Counted from the stretch's first letter, positions 1 through 8,143 are shown. The stretch is 30,191 nucleotides of DNA from JBBRYW01 sp038237235 (GCA_038237235.1 JBBRYW010000025.1:1-30191), one strand, 5' to 3'. Translations and numbers: made by a program. The notes: generated from the letters alone by a model not told the origin.

Positions 1-338
1 AGACGACGGTCGAGAAGGCGCGCCTCACGACCTCGCCGGCGGGGGTCGCCAGGCTGTCGAGGCACGCCACGTCGGTGCTCGTCCTGAACGGGAACGGCAG
101 GACCGGTGCAGCCTCTTCGATGGCCGGGCTCGTGCGAGCGCAGGGCTACCGGATCGGCTCCGTCGGGAACGCATCCCGGAGCGACTACGTCCGCAGCGCG
201 GTCATGTACCGGCGAGGCTTTCGAGCAGAGGCAACCCGCCTCGCAAGGGACATGCACATCCGCATGGTCGGCCCGCTGGACGGGCTCAGGCGGCGCGACC
301 TCGCGGGCTCGCAGGTCGCCCTCGTCGTCGGGCGCTAA
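1..338 (+). CDS. LytR_C-domain protein, C-terminal part (5' end outside window)
   Basis: The frame is open from base 3 to a TAA at 336-338, so only the last 111 residues are seen. They match the LytR_C domain (PF13399): a 'VLVLNGNGRTGAA' strand/loop near the start, a 'VGNAS' turn, then the Y..S.V.YR.G....A..LA segment and a final 'VALVVGR' strand. The domain is usually found at the C-terminus of LytR-CpsA-Psr phosphotransferases, which attach glycopolymers to peptidoglycan outside the membrane, or on small anchored proteins. The catalytic LCP domain, if present, lies upstream, so I cannot say which type this is. A GTG at 75 is in frame but would cut the domain. The stop directly abuts the stop of the convergent O-antigen ligase-like gene. 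Confidence 0.75.
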   Translation, partial: TTVEKARLTTSPAGVARLSRHATSVLVLNGNGRTGAASSMAGLVRAQGYRIGSVGNASRSDYVRSAVMYRRGFRAEATRLARDMHIRMVGPLDGLRRRDLAGSQVALVVGR

Positions 339-2345
339 CTACGCACCGCTTGCGGTGCCGACCGGCTCGCGCACGTGGCAGCGGCGACGATGCCTGTTCA
401 CCGCGGCCCGTGTCTTGTCGAGGAGGCCCCCGTGCTCGCCGGCGGGACCGAACCGATCGAGCGTGTAGGACTGGTTCAGATGCTCGTAGCCGAGGAGACA
501 GTCGTGCAGGACGGTCGCCTCGAAATCCCCGAGCGCATACCACGTGTCCGGGTTCTTCGGCTGCAGGTCGACGGCGTCGACGTAGAGCCGCCGGGCAACC
601 CTGAGCCTGCCACCTGCCTCCTCGGCCAGCGCCCAGGTGTTCAGCGCGTCCAGCGAGAGGGGGTTCAGGTCGTGCGCACGCTTTGCGCTCGTCGCTGCGC
701 TCGCGTAGTCGAGGGCCGTGACGGCAACGAAGGCGGAGTCGATCCTGCGGTCGGCCAGCCACGGGGTGGCAAGCGACGCGACGGCGCTCGCGGCGAGGCC
801 GAGAGCGGCGGCGGCGGGTAGCGGCCGCCTGGCTCGCTCGCGTGGCTGCCGGCCGGTCAAGACGAGCAGGCCGAGCAGGAAGAACGCCGGCCCGCTGACC
901 GCCACGTAGTCCCAGCCGGTGTCGACCAGGACGTGAAAGCCGTAGGCCGCCAGGCACGCCGCGAGCGCAGCGGCAGCGCTGCGCTCGTCACCGCGAAGCC
1001 TACGTAACGACCCGGCCACGCCAATTGCCGCCGCGAGAAGTGCGCCGGCGAGCAAGACGAAGCCGACGAGGCCCGTCTCGCTCAGCACCTGGAGCGCGAG
1101 ATTGTGCGGCTCGCGGGCGGGTGGCGAATACGTCTTGCGGTACACGCGGTGCGCGAGCTCGAACGAGCCGGCTCCGGTTCCCTTGATCGGCTCGGTCTCG
1201 AACGAGCTCCAGGCCTGTCGCCACCACGTCCAGCGGTAGTTCGAGCTGCCGGCGGACAGCCTCGTGGGGCCCTCGATCACCGGGGCTGGAGTGGCGAACT
1301 CGTCCACGCGAGCACGGGCCCATTCACCCGGACCTCCCGCGCGTACGACCGACACGGCTAGCACGAGAGCCGTGATTCCGCCGGCCACCGCGAGCGCCCG
1401 ACGGGCCAGCCTCCGCCGGCGCTCGGGAGAGACCAAGCGCCGGCTTTCCCACCGCGCCAGCCACCAGAAGACGGCGAGCGTAAGTACGGCCCCCGCGAGG
1501 AGTGAGGCACCGAGCACCCACCCGTCGTGCGCCCGCTCGACGCGAGTGTGGCCGGCGTCGACAAGCGCCGGTCGAGTGAAGGTCCATGCACAGACGGCCG
1601 CCGCGACCGGCGCAGCGACCGCGAGCGCCAGGATCGTCTCGACGAGCGCGCCGCCGAGCAGCAGCCAGGCCCCCAGGGCGAGCGCCGCGATGGCGATCCC
1701 TCCGCGCGAGAACGTGAGGACGACGACGACGATCGCGGCGTAGACGAGAACGACTCCGCCCGCCCGTAGTGCGGGCCGACGCTCCCTTCGTGCTGCGACC
1801 CACAGGCCCAGCAAGAGCGCCATCACGCCGAGGACGGCCAGCGCGTTCCAGTAGCCCACCGGCGAGCGAAGCCGGGCATTTCGGCTGACGTCGGGGCCGA
1901 GGCCCGGTACGATCTTGCCGAGCAGAGCCCAGGTAACCACGCCGGCGAGCAGGGCTGCAAGACCGCCTGCGGCAATCCGCACAGCGCGTGGCGCGGCCCC
2001 TGCAAGCACGCCCGTGGCCGCGAAGGCGAGGAGGGCGAGGTCGCGATTCAGGTAGCTCCAGGAGCGGTCACCCTCGATCGACCAGACGATCGAGCATCCA
2101 CTCCAGGCCACGAACGCCGCGAGCAGAGCCAGGAAGGCCGCCCCGGGCGCAGCGAGGCTGGGCTGCGGCAGCAGACCGAGGAGCCCGGCTGCGGCACCGA
2201 TCCCGGCCAGGACGAGCGCCCCGCCGCCGACCCAGAACAGCCGGGTGTCATCCGAGCCTCCACCGAGGAAGAGCGCCGCCGACAGGACGGCGCCGGCCGC
2301 GGCGAGGAAGAGCGCGCCCGACCATCTCGCCGAGGCCTCAGCCAT
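339..2345 (-). CDS. O-antigen ligase/polymerase family membrane protein (Wzy_C) with C-terminal TPR region
   Basis: 668 residues. About ten or more hydrophobic segments cover residues 10-330 and 420-530. Between them lies the long extracytoplasmic loop typical of Wzy_C/WaaL proteins, with 'NYRWTWWRQAWSSF', 'GTGAGSFE' and 'EPHNLALQVLSETG' (residues about 365-425); the H-N-L motif is the family's best-conserved part. Residues about 545-640 are soluble and TPR-like ('ALDYASAATSAKRAHDLNP', 'DLQPKNPDTWYALGDFE'). Members join or polymerise undecaprenyl-linked glycans at the outer face of the membrane. Polymerase and ligase cannot be told apart from sequence. The start ATG (2343-2345) overlaps the stop of the upstream glycosyltransferase fragment in the arrangement ATGGCTGA, suggesting former translational coupling. 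Confidence 0.82.
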   Translation of the reverse strand: MAEASARWSGALFLAAAGAVLSAALFLGGGSDDTRLFWVGGGALVLAGIGAAAGLLGLLPQPSLAAPGAAFLALLAAFVAWSGCSIVWSIEGDRSWSYLNRDLALLAFAATGVLAGAAPRAVRIAAGGLAALLAGVVTWALLGKIVPGLGPDVSRNARLRSPVGYWNALAVLGVMALLLGLWVAARRERRPALRAGGVVLVYAAIVVVVLTFSRGGIAIAALALGAWLLLGGALVETILALAVAAPVAAAVCAWTFTRPALVDAGHTRVERAHDGWVLGASLLAGAVLTLAVFWWLARWESRRLVSPERRRRLARRALAVAGGITALVLAVSVVRAGGPGEWARARVDEFATPAPVIEGPTRLSAGSSNYRWTWWRQAWSSFETEPIKGTGAGSFELAHRVYRKTYSPPAREPHNLALQVLSETGLVGFVLLAGALLAAAIGVAGSLRRLRGDERSAAAALAACLAAYGFHVLVDTGWDYVAVSGPAFFLLGLLVLTGRQPRERARRPLPAAAALGLAASAVASLATPWLADRRIDSAFVAVTALDYASAATSAKRAHDLNPLSLDALNTWALAEEAGGRLRVARRLYVDAVDLQPKNPDTWYALGDFEATVLHDCLLGYEHLNQSYTLDRFGPAGEHGGLLDKTRAAVNRHRRRCHVREPVGTASGA

Positions 2346-2802
2346 CGACGACGGGCACGATCCTGAAGCGCGCGAGCGAGCGGCCCGCTCCGGCGCTGAG
2401 GCGGAGCTCGGCCAGAAACGGCGGGTGGAGCGCCGGGAGACCGAGCGTCTCGGTTCGTCTCACGCGTACGCGCGCGCGAGCTAGGACATTGCGGATCGAG
2501 GCAAGCACGAATGCGGACAGAAACGCGTTCTCCTGCATCAACGTCCTGGTCAGCACGAAGGCGGGAGCGAGGAGCGCCGTAGCGGCCGCAGCGGCCGCGT
2601 GACCCCGCGAGAGCATACGCCGGCCCCAGAGGTACGCCGGTACTGCGACGGATCCACGCGCGAGCCACACCCGGACGGCGATCCAGGCCACCACCCAGCC
2701 CGCCAGCACGAGGGGGGTCGCGACCGTCCGTTGCGTGCGCGACTCGTGGGTCGTGGTCAGATTCGGTAGCGCGGTGCCCCCACGGTCGAGGGCCGTGCGC
2801 AT
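2338..2802 (-). pseudogene. Internally deleted GT-C type glycosyltransferase remnant
   Basis: The 154-residue frame holds a recognisable membrane segment of lipid-carrier-dependent GT-C glycosyltransferases: 'SVAVPAYLWGRRMLSRG' followed by a hydrophobic stretch and 'LMQENAFLSAFVLASI' (residues about 52-103). The intact family has about 450-650 residues and an N-terminal acidic catalytic loop; neither that loop nor the later membrane helices are present. After residue 103 the composition becomes Arg-rich and no longer looks like a membrane protein. The final residues run to a stop that overlaps the ATG of the O-antigen ligase-like gene, so the original 3' end may be preserved after an internal deletion (inference). 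No good ribosome binding site precedes the ATG at 2802. It could still be expressed as a small membrane protein. Confidence 0.5.
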
Positions 2803-2839
2803 CCGGAGGAAGCTAGCATAGCCCCTTGCCCCGTTCTGG

Positions 2840-2856
2840 CTTACAGACCGCTTACA
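2840..2856 (+). promoter_or_regulatory. Two CTTACA direct repeats, 11 bp apart
   Basis: CTTACA occurs at 2840-2845 and again at 2851-2856, 44 bases ahead of the start of the secreted protein. An 11-bp direct-repeat period is typical of sites bound by OmpR/PhoB-family response regulators. No such regulator lies in this window, so the reading is tentative. Confidence 0.25.
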
Positions 2857-2899
2857 CGCTGATCATGCAGCCATCACGCCTCTACGCGAGACTCCAGAG

Positions 2900-3529
2900 T
2901 TGACGTTGCGAACGACGCTGAAGCGACTCTCGCTCCTCGCGCTGCTCGCCGGCTTTGCGCTGCTGGTCTCGGCGGGGCCGGCGGCTGCCGCGAAGCCCTG
3001 CTGGCGGAACCTGATCGACGACTGGTACGACGGTCGCATCGACAAGGTCTACCCGGCCGACTGCTACCGGGAAGCGATGAAGCACGCCGGCGAGGACGTC
3101 AAGACCTACTCGAGCCTGCCGGCTGACTTGACGCGCGCGCTCCAGAGCGCGATCCGGACCGGGAACGGCAGTCCTGTCGTGCCCGCGGGCGGGAAGGGCC
3201 GTCACGTGACGCGCAACACACAGGTTCGCACGAAGCCGAAGGCGGGGACACAGCGACCGACGGCAACCAAGGCGACGGGGAAGACGAAGAGGAACGCTCT
3301 CCCGCCTGTTCTCCCCGGACGGCAGAAGCCGAAGGGGTTCTTCGGCCGGGTTTTGGACGCCGTCGGGCCAAACAACGCCGACTCGATTCCGCTGCCTCTC
3401 ATCTTCCTCGCCGGTCTTGCGCTCGTCCTGACAGCGGCCGGCGCGGCGGGCATGGTGACCCGCCACGTACAGGCTCGCCGCGCCGACGGCGAGACGGCGA
3501 AGCCGCCGGGCGGCCCTCCCGCCGCGTAG
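2900..3529 (+). CDS. Secreted, C-terminally membrane-anchored protein of unknown function
   Basis: 209 residues. A signal peptide is clear: basic start (R4, K8, R9), a Leu/Ala-rich core to about residue 27 and an 'AAAA' cleavage region near residue 31. A mature domain follows with 'PCWRNLIDDWYDG' and 'YPADCYREAMKH' (two Cys that could pair) up to about residue 90. Then comes a Lys/Thr/Pro/Gly-rich linker (about 95-145), a C-terminal membrane helix ('PLIFLAGLALVLTAAGAAG', about 166-186) and a short basic tail. This predicts an extracytoplasmic domain on a flexible wall-spanning stalk. The start is TTG 2900 or TTG 2906; no ATG or GTG is in frame back to at least 2840. I do not recognise the family. 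Envelope neighbours upstream fit a surface role. Confidence 0.65.
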   Translation: MTLRTTLKRLSLLALLAGFALLVSAGPAAAAKPCWRNLIDDWYDGRIDKVYPADCYREAMKHAGEDVKTYSSLPADLTRALQSAIRTGNGSPVVPAGGKGRHVTRNTQVRTKPKAGTQRPTATKATGKTKRNALPPVLPGRQKPKGFFGRVLDAVGPNNADSIPLPLIFLAGLALVLTAAGAAGMVTRHVQARRADGETAKPPGGPPAA

Positions 3530-3532
3530 CCT

Positions 3533-3552
3533 GACGGAGGGTCATGTCCGTC
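3533..3552 (+). terminator. Small inverted repeat after the secreted protein gene
   Basis: GACGGA (3533-3538) can pair with TCCGTC (3547-3552) across an 8-base loop, starting 4 bases after the TAG of the preceding gene. No T-run follows, so termination is only a possibility. Confidence 0.25.
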
Positions 3553-3638
3553 CGACACTCCTCGTACGCTCCTGGGTCCCGCTCAGCCCTCGAGACCGCG
3601 CGAGCATGGGCCGATCAGACACAATTTGGGAGGCAAGG

Positions 3639-6600
3639 ATGGCATCCGCAGAGCAGATCAACCCCACTGAGGTAGCGACCCCGAAGGTCGAGAACGCCGT
3701 CGTCGACGACGCGGCGAGCCTCGCCGTCAAGAGGCTGTTCACGATCGAGGGCCGTGATCCGTTCGACGAGGTCGAGTGGGAGATTCGCGATGCTTTCATT
3801 CCGGGCAAGGACAGGCCCGTCTTCGAGCAGAAGGGCGTGGAGTTCCCGAAGTTCTGGTCGCAGACTGCGACGAACATCGTCGCCCAGAAGTACTTCCGCG
3901 GGCGCATGGCCTCCCCCGAGCGCGAGCGCAGCGTGAAGCAGATGATCGGACGCGTCGTCGAGACGATCGGCGGCTGGGGTCGCCAGGGCGGCTACTTCGC
4001 GAGCGAGACGGAGTCCGAGACGTTCGAGGCCGAGCTCAAGGCGATCCTCGTCAACCAGCTCGCCGCCTTCAACTCGCCGGTCTGGTTCAACGTGGGCTTC
4101 GAGGAGCAGCCGCAATGCTCGGCGTGCTTCATCCTCTCGATCGACGACTCGATGGACTCGATCCTCGACTGGATCCGCCGCGAGGGCGTGATCTTCCGCG
4201 GCGGGTCGGGCTCGGGCGTCAACCTCTCGACGCTCCGCTCCTCCAAGGAGCAATTGTCCAAGGGCGGCTACGCCTCCGGCCCGGTCTCGTTCATGCGCGG
4301 TGCGGATGCCTCCGCCGGGACGATCAAGTCGGGAGGCAAGACGAGGCGGGCGGCCAAGATGGTGATTCTCGACGTCGACCACCCTGACATCGAGGAGTTC
4401 ATCTGGTGCAAGGCGAACGAAGAGGAGAAGGCGCGCGTCCTCGAGCAGGCCGGCTACGACATGTCGCTCGATTCCCCGGACTGGGCGTCGATCCAGTACC
4501 AGAACGCGAACAACTCGGTCCGCCTGACGGATGCATTCATGCAGGCCGCCGTCGAAGGGCGGGAGTGGAACCTCAGGGCGCGCACCGACGGGACCGTGCT
4601 CGAGACCAAGGAAGCCCGGGACTTGCTGCGTCAGATCGGCGAGGCGGCCTGGCGCTGCGCCGATCCAGGCGTCCAGTACGACACGACGATCAATTCCTGG
4701 CACACGTTGCCCAACACGGGGCGCATCAATGCGTCTAACCCCTGTTTCCCGGGTGACGCGCGCGTGCATACGACGCTCGGGCTGGTTCCGTTCGCCGAGC
4801 TCTACGAGCGCGCGCAGGCTGGCGAGGAGTTCCGCGTCTATACGCATCGTGCGACCGCGTCCGAGCCCGGCGAAGGCGTACTCGCCAGCGAGCCGGTCGC
4901 GATCGCCCGAACGGGCGTCAAGCCGGTCGTGCGACTTTGCTTCGCAAACGGGCAGGAGCTCCGTTGCACGCCGAACCACCGGCTCTGGACCTCGAATCGC
5001 GGCTACGTCGCCGCCGCGGACCTGGCGTCTTCGGATCACGTGCTCCTAAACGACAGCCCAACGCCCGCCCAGGACGCGTCCTGGGCGTTGCCCGTGAAGA
5101 TCGAGGCGCTCGCGGTCTCTCACCGGCGCGGTGGGACCGAGGTGCAGCAGGAGCTTCCGAGCCGTTGGAGCGAAGGCCTCGGTGAGCTGCTGGGCCACCT
5201 CGTGGGTGACGGCTGCCTCACTGCCGTCCGAACGGAATGGGTGTATGGAGGCGATGACATCGCCGACAGCCTCTGCGGCTCGCACGAGGGGATGCTGAGG
5301 GAGCTGGTCGGCGGCATCTCACGCCAGCAGATGCAGAACGGCACCGTTCAGCTCCGTGCCGAAAGTGGGGCCGTGCGCGACTTCTTCCGAGGCCTGGGCG
5401 TGACATCGGCTCGTACGCACGCAAAGCGGGTGCCCTCGAGCGTCTTCAGCGCGCCAAGAGCGATTCAGGCTGCCTTCCTACGAGGGCTCTTCGGCGCGGA
5501 CGGCTGCGTCTCACGGGTCGAGGCGGGCAAGGGGAGTCGCTACGTCGGTCTCGGTAGCCGAAGCGAGGCGCTGCTCCGCGATGTCCAGAGGCTCCTGAGC
5601 GCCTTTGGGGTCCGCGGTCGTATCTATGGCATCACCGGCTCCAATTCGACGAAATTTCAGTACACGCGCGTCAACGGCACACACGTTGCATATCAGTCGA
5701 AGGAGGGATTCGACCTCCGGATCACCGGTTCGGATCTCGAGCGCTTCGCCGACGAGGTTGGCTTTTCCGCCGTGCGCAAGCAGCGCGCGCTCAATACGCT
5801 TGTTAACGACTGTGGCCGCTATCGGGCGAAGACGAACACGACTCTGCTCACTCGGGAAAAAGACGGTCAGGAGTGGGTGTACAACCTGACCGAACCGGTC
5901 CACCACTCCTACATCGTCGACGGCTTTGTCGTAGCGAATTGTAGCGAGTACATGTCAATCGACGACTCGGCCTGCAACCTCGCCTCGATTAACCTGATGA
6001 AGTTCCGCCGGGAGGACGGCGAGCTCGACGTCGAAGCGTTCCAGCACACGGTCGACACGGTATTTCTCGCGCAGGAGATCCTCGTCGGCTACTCGTCGTA
6101 TCCGACGCCGCAAATCGAGCACAATGCCAAGGCGTACCGTCAGCTCGGCCTTGGCTACACCAACCTCGGCGCGCTTCTGATGGCGCGCGGTCTACCCTAC
6201 GACTCGGACGACGGTCGGGCCTACGCCGCAGCGATTACAGCGCTGATGACGGGTCGTGCATATCGAAAATCGGCCGAGATTGCCTCACGAATGGGGCCGT
6301 TCGCCGGCTACCGTCCGAACGCCGCCGCAATGATCGGAGTAATGGCGAAGCACCGCGCGGCGGTCGGGAATATCGAGGGAGCAATGTCGGTGCCGGACGA
6401 TTTGCTCGGCGCTTGTCGGCAAGCGTGGGACGATACTCTCGATTTCGGCGAGATTCACGGCTACAGAAATGCACAGGCAAGTGTCTTGGCGCCGACCGGG
6501 ACCATAAGCTTCCTCCTTGATTGTGACACGACGGGAGTCGAGCCGGATTTCTCGCTCGTCAAGTCGAAGAAGCTTGTCGGCGGCGGCGAGATCACGATCG

Positions 6601-7610
6601 TCAACAAGACCGTGCCGATGGCGCTCGAGAAACTCGGCTACGCACCCACCGAGGGCGACGAGGTCGTCGCCTACATCGACGAGCGCAACACGATCGTCGG
6701 TGCGCCCTACGTAAAGAGCGAGCACTACCCGATCTTCGACTGCGCGATCGGCGACCGGGCGATCCACTACATGGGTCACGTGAAGATGATGGGCGCGGTT
6801 CAGCCGTTCATCAGCGGCGCGATCTCGAAGACGGTCAACCTGCCCGAGACCGTGTCGGTCGACGAGGTAGCCAACGTCTTCATCGAAGGCTGGCGCCTCG
6901 GCGTGAAGGCGATCGCTATCTACCGAGACAACTGCAAGGTCGCCCAGCCGCTCTCCGGGAAGCTCGAGAGCCTTGTCGCCGGCCCGCTCGCAGCGGCCGC
7001 CGCCCTGGCCAAGCCGCAGCGGCGGCGCGTACCCGAGGATCGGATCGAGGTCGGCCGCAAGTTCCGCGTCGGCGACTATGAGGGGTACATCCACGTCGGC
7101 CTCTTCGAGGACGGCACCCCGGGCGACATCTTCGTCGACATCGCGAAGGACGGCACGACGCTCCAGGGCCTGATGAACTCGCTGATGATCGCGGTCTCGA
7201 TGGGCTTGCAGTACGGCGTGCCGCCCGAGGTGTACGTCTCGAAGCTGAGCCACATGCGCTTCGAGCCGTCGGGCCAGACGAACGATGCGGACATCCGCGT
7301 CGCGAAGTCGATCGTCGACTACATCTTCCGCTGGTTCGGCAAGAAGTTCCTCACCCCCGAGCAGCAGGAGGAGGTCGGGATCCTGACGGCCGAGGTGCGA
7401 GCACGGATGTCGCAGCAGTACAACGGCGGCGTCGACGCGCCCCCAGCGACCGTCCCCACCGCGCCGGTCGAGGCGGCGCCGCCCGGCCAGACCGCCCTCT
7501 TCAACTCCTGGGAGGACGCCGTTGAGTGCGCCCGTTGCGGCGGGCGGATGATCCGGACGGGCTCCTGCTACACGTGCCGCGACTGCGGCACGAACACCGG
7601 CTGTTCCTGA
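3639..7610 (+). CDS. nrdJ: Adenosylcobalamin-dependent (class II) ribonucleotide reductase, intein-containing precursor
   Basis: Reduces ribonucleotides to deoxyribonucleotides with a B12-generated radical, without a separate radical subunit. The start ATG 3639 is chosen because GGGAGG lies at 3628-3633; an earlier ATG at 3606 has no such site. The precursor is 1323 residues; removing the 399-residue intein leaves 924, normal for this long class II group. Visible motifs (precursor numbering): 'PQCSACFIL' near residue 160-165 (redox Cys), 'GGSGSGVNLS' (about 188-197), then N-P-[intein]-C-S-E. In the last, Cys 768 aligns with the thiyl-radical cysteine, flanked by the conserved Asn and Glu. 'ACNLASINL' follows, with the second redox Cys at 779. 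A TSCPD domain covers about 1138-1236, and a Cys-rich tail 'CARCGG...CYTCRDCG...GCS' probably re-reduces the active site. No cobalamin riboswitch fits in the 109 bases upstream. Confidence 0.96.
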   Translation: MASAEQINPTEVATPKVENAVVDDAASLAVKRLFTIEGRDPFDEVEWEIRDAFIPGKDRPVFEQKGVEFPKFWSQTATNIVAQKYFRGRMASPERERSVKQMIGRVVETIGGWGRQGGYFASETESETFEAELKAILVNQLAAFNSPVWFNVGFEEQPQCSACFILSIDDSMDSILDWIRREGVIFRGGSGSGVNLSTLRSSKEQLSKGGYASGPVSFMRGADASAGTIKSGGKTRRAAKMVILDVDHPDIEEFIWCKANEEEKARVLEQAGYDMSLDSPDWASIQYQNANNSVRLTDAFMQAAVEGREWNLRARTDGTVLETKEARDLLRQIGEAAWRCADPGVQYDTTINSWHTLPNTGRINASNPCFPGDARVHTTLGLVPFAELYERAQAGEEFRVYTHRATASEPGEGVLASEPVAIARTGVKPVVRLCFANGQELRCTPNHRLWTSNRGYVAAADLASSDHVLLNDSPTPAQDASWALPVKIEALAVSHRRGGTEVQQELPSRWSEGLGELLGHLVGDGCLTAVRTEWVYGGDDIADSLCGSHEGMLRELVGGISRQQMQNGTVQLRAESGAVRDFFRGLGVTSARTHAKRVPSSVFSAPRAIQAAFLRGLFGADGCVSRVEAGKGSRYVGLGSRSEALLRDVQRLLSAFGVRGRIYGITGSNSTKFQYTRVNGTHVAYQSKEGFDLRITGSDLERFADEVGFSAVRKQRALNTLVNDCGRYRAKTNTTLLTREKDGQEWVYNLTEPVHHSYIVDGFVVANCSEYMSIDDSACNLASINLMKFRREDGELDVEAFQHTVDTVFLAQEILVGYSSYPTPQIEHNAKAYRQLGLGYTNLGALLMARGLPYDSDDGRAYAAAITALMTGRAYRKSAEIASRMGPFAGYRPNAAAMIGVMAKHRAAVGNIEGAMSVPDDLLGACRQAWDDTLDFGEIHGYRNAQASVLAPTGTISFLLDCDTTGVEPDFSLVKSKKLVGGGEITIVNKTVPMALEKLGYAPTEGDEVVAYIDERNTIVGAPYVKSEHYPIFDCAIGDRAIHYMGHVKMMGAVQPFISGAISKTVNLPETVSVDEVANVFIEGWRLGVKAIAIYRDNCKVAQPLSGKLESLVAGPLAAAAALAKPQRRRVPEDRIEVGRKFRVGDYEGYIHVGLFEDGTPGDIFVDIAKDGTTLQGLMNSLMIAVSMGLQYGVPPEVYVSKLSHMRFEPSGQTNDADIRVAKSIVDYIFRWFGKKFLTPEQQEEVGILTAEVRARMSQQYNGGVDAPPATVPTAPVEAAPPGQTALFNSWEDAVECARCGGRMIRTGSCYTCRDCGTNTGCS
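4743..5939 (+). mobile_element. Intein with LAGLIDADG homing endonuclease, inserted before the radical Cys of NrdJ
   Basis: In-frame protein insert of exactly 399 residues. It begins with Cys1 (TGT 4743-4745, block A 'CFPGDARVHT') and ends with Asn399 (AAT 5937-5939); the next residue is the extein Cys. Block B shows 'RCTPNHRLW' with the T-x-x-H set (intein residues 76-79). Two dodecapeptide motifs, 'LLGHLVGDG' (149-157) and 'LRGLFGADG' (246-254), each keep the acidic residue needed for cutting, so the endonuclease may be active. Blocks F/G read 'EWVYNLTEPVHHSYIVDG' then 'FVVAN'. The usual penultimate His is Ala here, a known minority variant, with His388 of block F retained. Splicing should release the intein and join Asn-Pro to Cys-Ser-Glu. 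Confidence 0.95.
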
Positions 7611-7631
7611 CCGGGGAGCCCGACCTACAGG

Positions 7632-7657
7632 CGAAAGCGACGGGCGGGACGCTTTCG
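7632..7657 (+). terminator. Hairpin downstream of nrdJ
   Basis: CGAAAGCG (7632-7639) and CGCTTTCG (7650-7657) form a perfect 8-bp stem with a 10-base loop, 22 bases after the nrdJ stop. There is no T-run, so it may be a weak or factor-assisted terminator, or an RNA-stabilising hairpin. Confidence 0.4.
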
Positions 7658-7746
7658 TACCGGCGAACGACGTGGGAGGGTCGCTGATCGCGAGGCATCG
7701 CAGGCGACTCCGCAACTGGGGCGGGTCCGTCGGCAAGAGGCTTTTC

Positions 7747-7776
7747 TTGACGCTACTCTGCTTAGCGTAGTAGTAT
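7747..7776 (+). promoter_or_regulatory. padR promoter with palindromic operator in the -35/-10 spacer
   Basis: TTGACG (7747-7752) and TAGTAT (7771-7776) resemble -35 and -10 boxes 18 bp apart. Between and overlapping them lies the inverted repeat TACTNNGCTNAGCNNAGTA (7754-7772), symmetric at all 14 defined positions. A dimer bound here would block RNA polymerase. The position 36 bases before the padR ATG points to autoregulation, the usual habit of PadR proteins. Confidence 0.65.
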
Positions 7777-7807
7777 CGTCGCCACACATGGCGGCGAAAG
7801 GACGACG

Positions 7808-8143
7808 ATGGATCGAAGTCAGCTGCTGAGGGGGGCCCTCGACGCCGCGGCTCTCGCCGTCGTCGCCGAGCAGGACGGTTACGGCTACGACGTCCTCCGT
7901 CGACTCCGAAACGCGGGCCTCACCGACGTCGGCGATGCGTCGGTCTACGGGACGCTGCGGCGGCTCTACCGCGGCGGCGCGCTGACCTCGTACGTCGTGC
8001 CCTCGGACGAGGGTCCTCATCGTCGCTACTACGGCATCACGGAGCGGGGCCGCACCCAGTTGGCGGAGGCTCGTACCGTGTGGGCCGAGTTTTCGCGATC
8101 GTTGACCATGCTGCTCGAGACTGACGTGGAGGTGCCGGCGTGA
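7808..8143 (+). CDS. PadR family transcriptional regulator
   Basis: 111 residues, the size of short (PadR-s2) regulators. The N-terminal winged helix is visible: 'ALAVVAEQDGYGYDVLRRL' (helices 1-2), 'ASVYGTLRRLYRGGAL' (recognition helix) and the wing 'RRYYGITERGRTQL'. A short C-terminal helix for dimerisation follows. AAAGGA at 7797-7802 supports ATG 7808. The gene overlaps the next one by 4 bases (GTGA at 8140-8143), so the two are translationally coupled. PadR proteins commonly sit ahead of a HAAS-domain membrane protein and repress their own operon. The palindrome at 7754-7772 is the likely operator; the inducing signal cannot be read from sequence. Confidence 0.92.
   Translation: MDRSQLLRGALDAAALAVVAEQDGYGYDVLRRLRNAGLTDVGDASVYGTLRRLYRGGALTSYVVPSDEGPHRRYYGITERGRTQLAEARTVWAEFSRSLTMLLETDVEVPA

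Noticed and set aside
2865..2903. A 12-codon leader peptide (ATG 2865 to TGA 2901-2903) overlapping the TTG start of the secreted protein
   Set aside because: No regulatory residue pattern or ribosome binding site supports translation; such short frames occur by chance.
3530..3638. Possible cobalamin riboswitch before nrdJ
   Set aside because: Only 109 bases are available and no B12-box-like sequence was found; a full riboswitch needs about 200.
4743..5939. Intron or independent homing-endonuclease gene instead of an intein
   Set aside because: The insert is in frame at both ends, starts with Cys, ends with Asn before Cys, and carries splicing blocks A, B, F and G.
6285..7787. A 500-residue minus-strand frame under nrdJ
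   Set aside because: Antisense to a fully conserved reductase; low-complexity, Asp/Val/Arg-rich product without any family motif.
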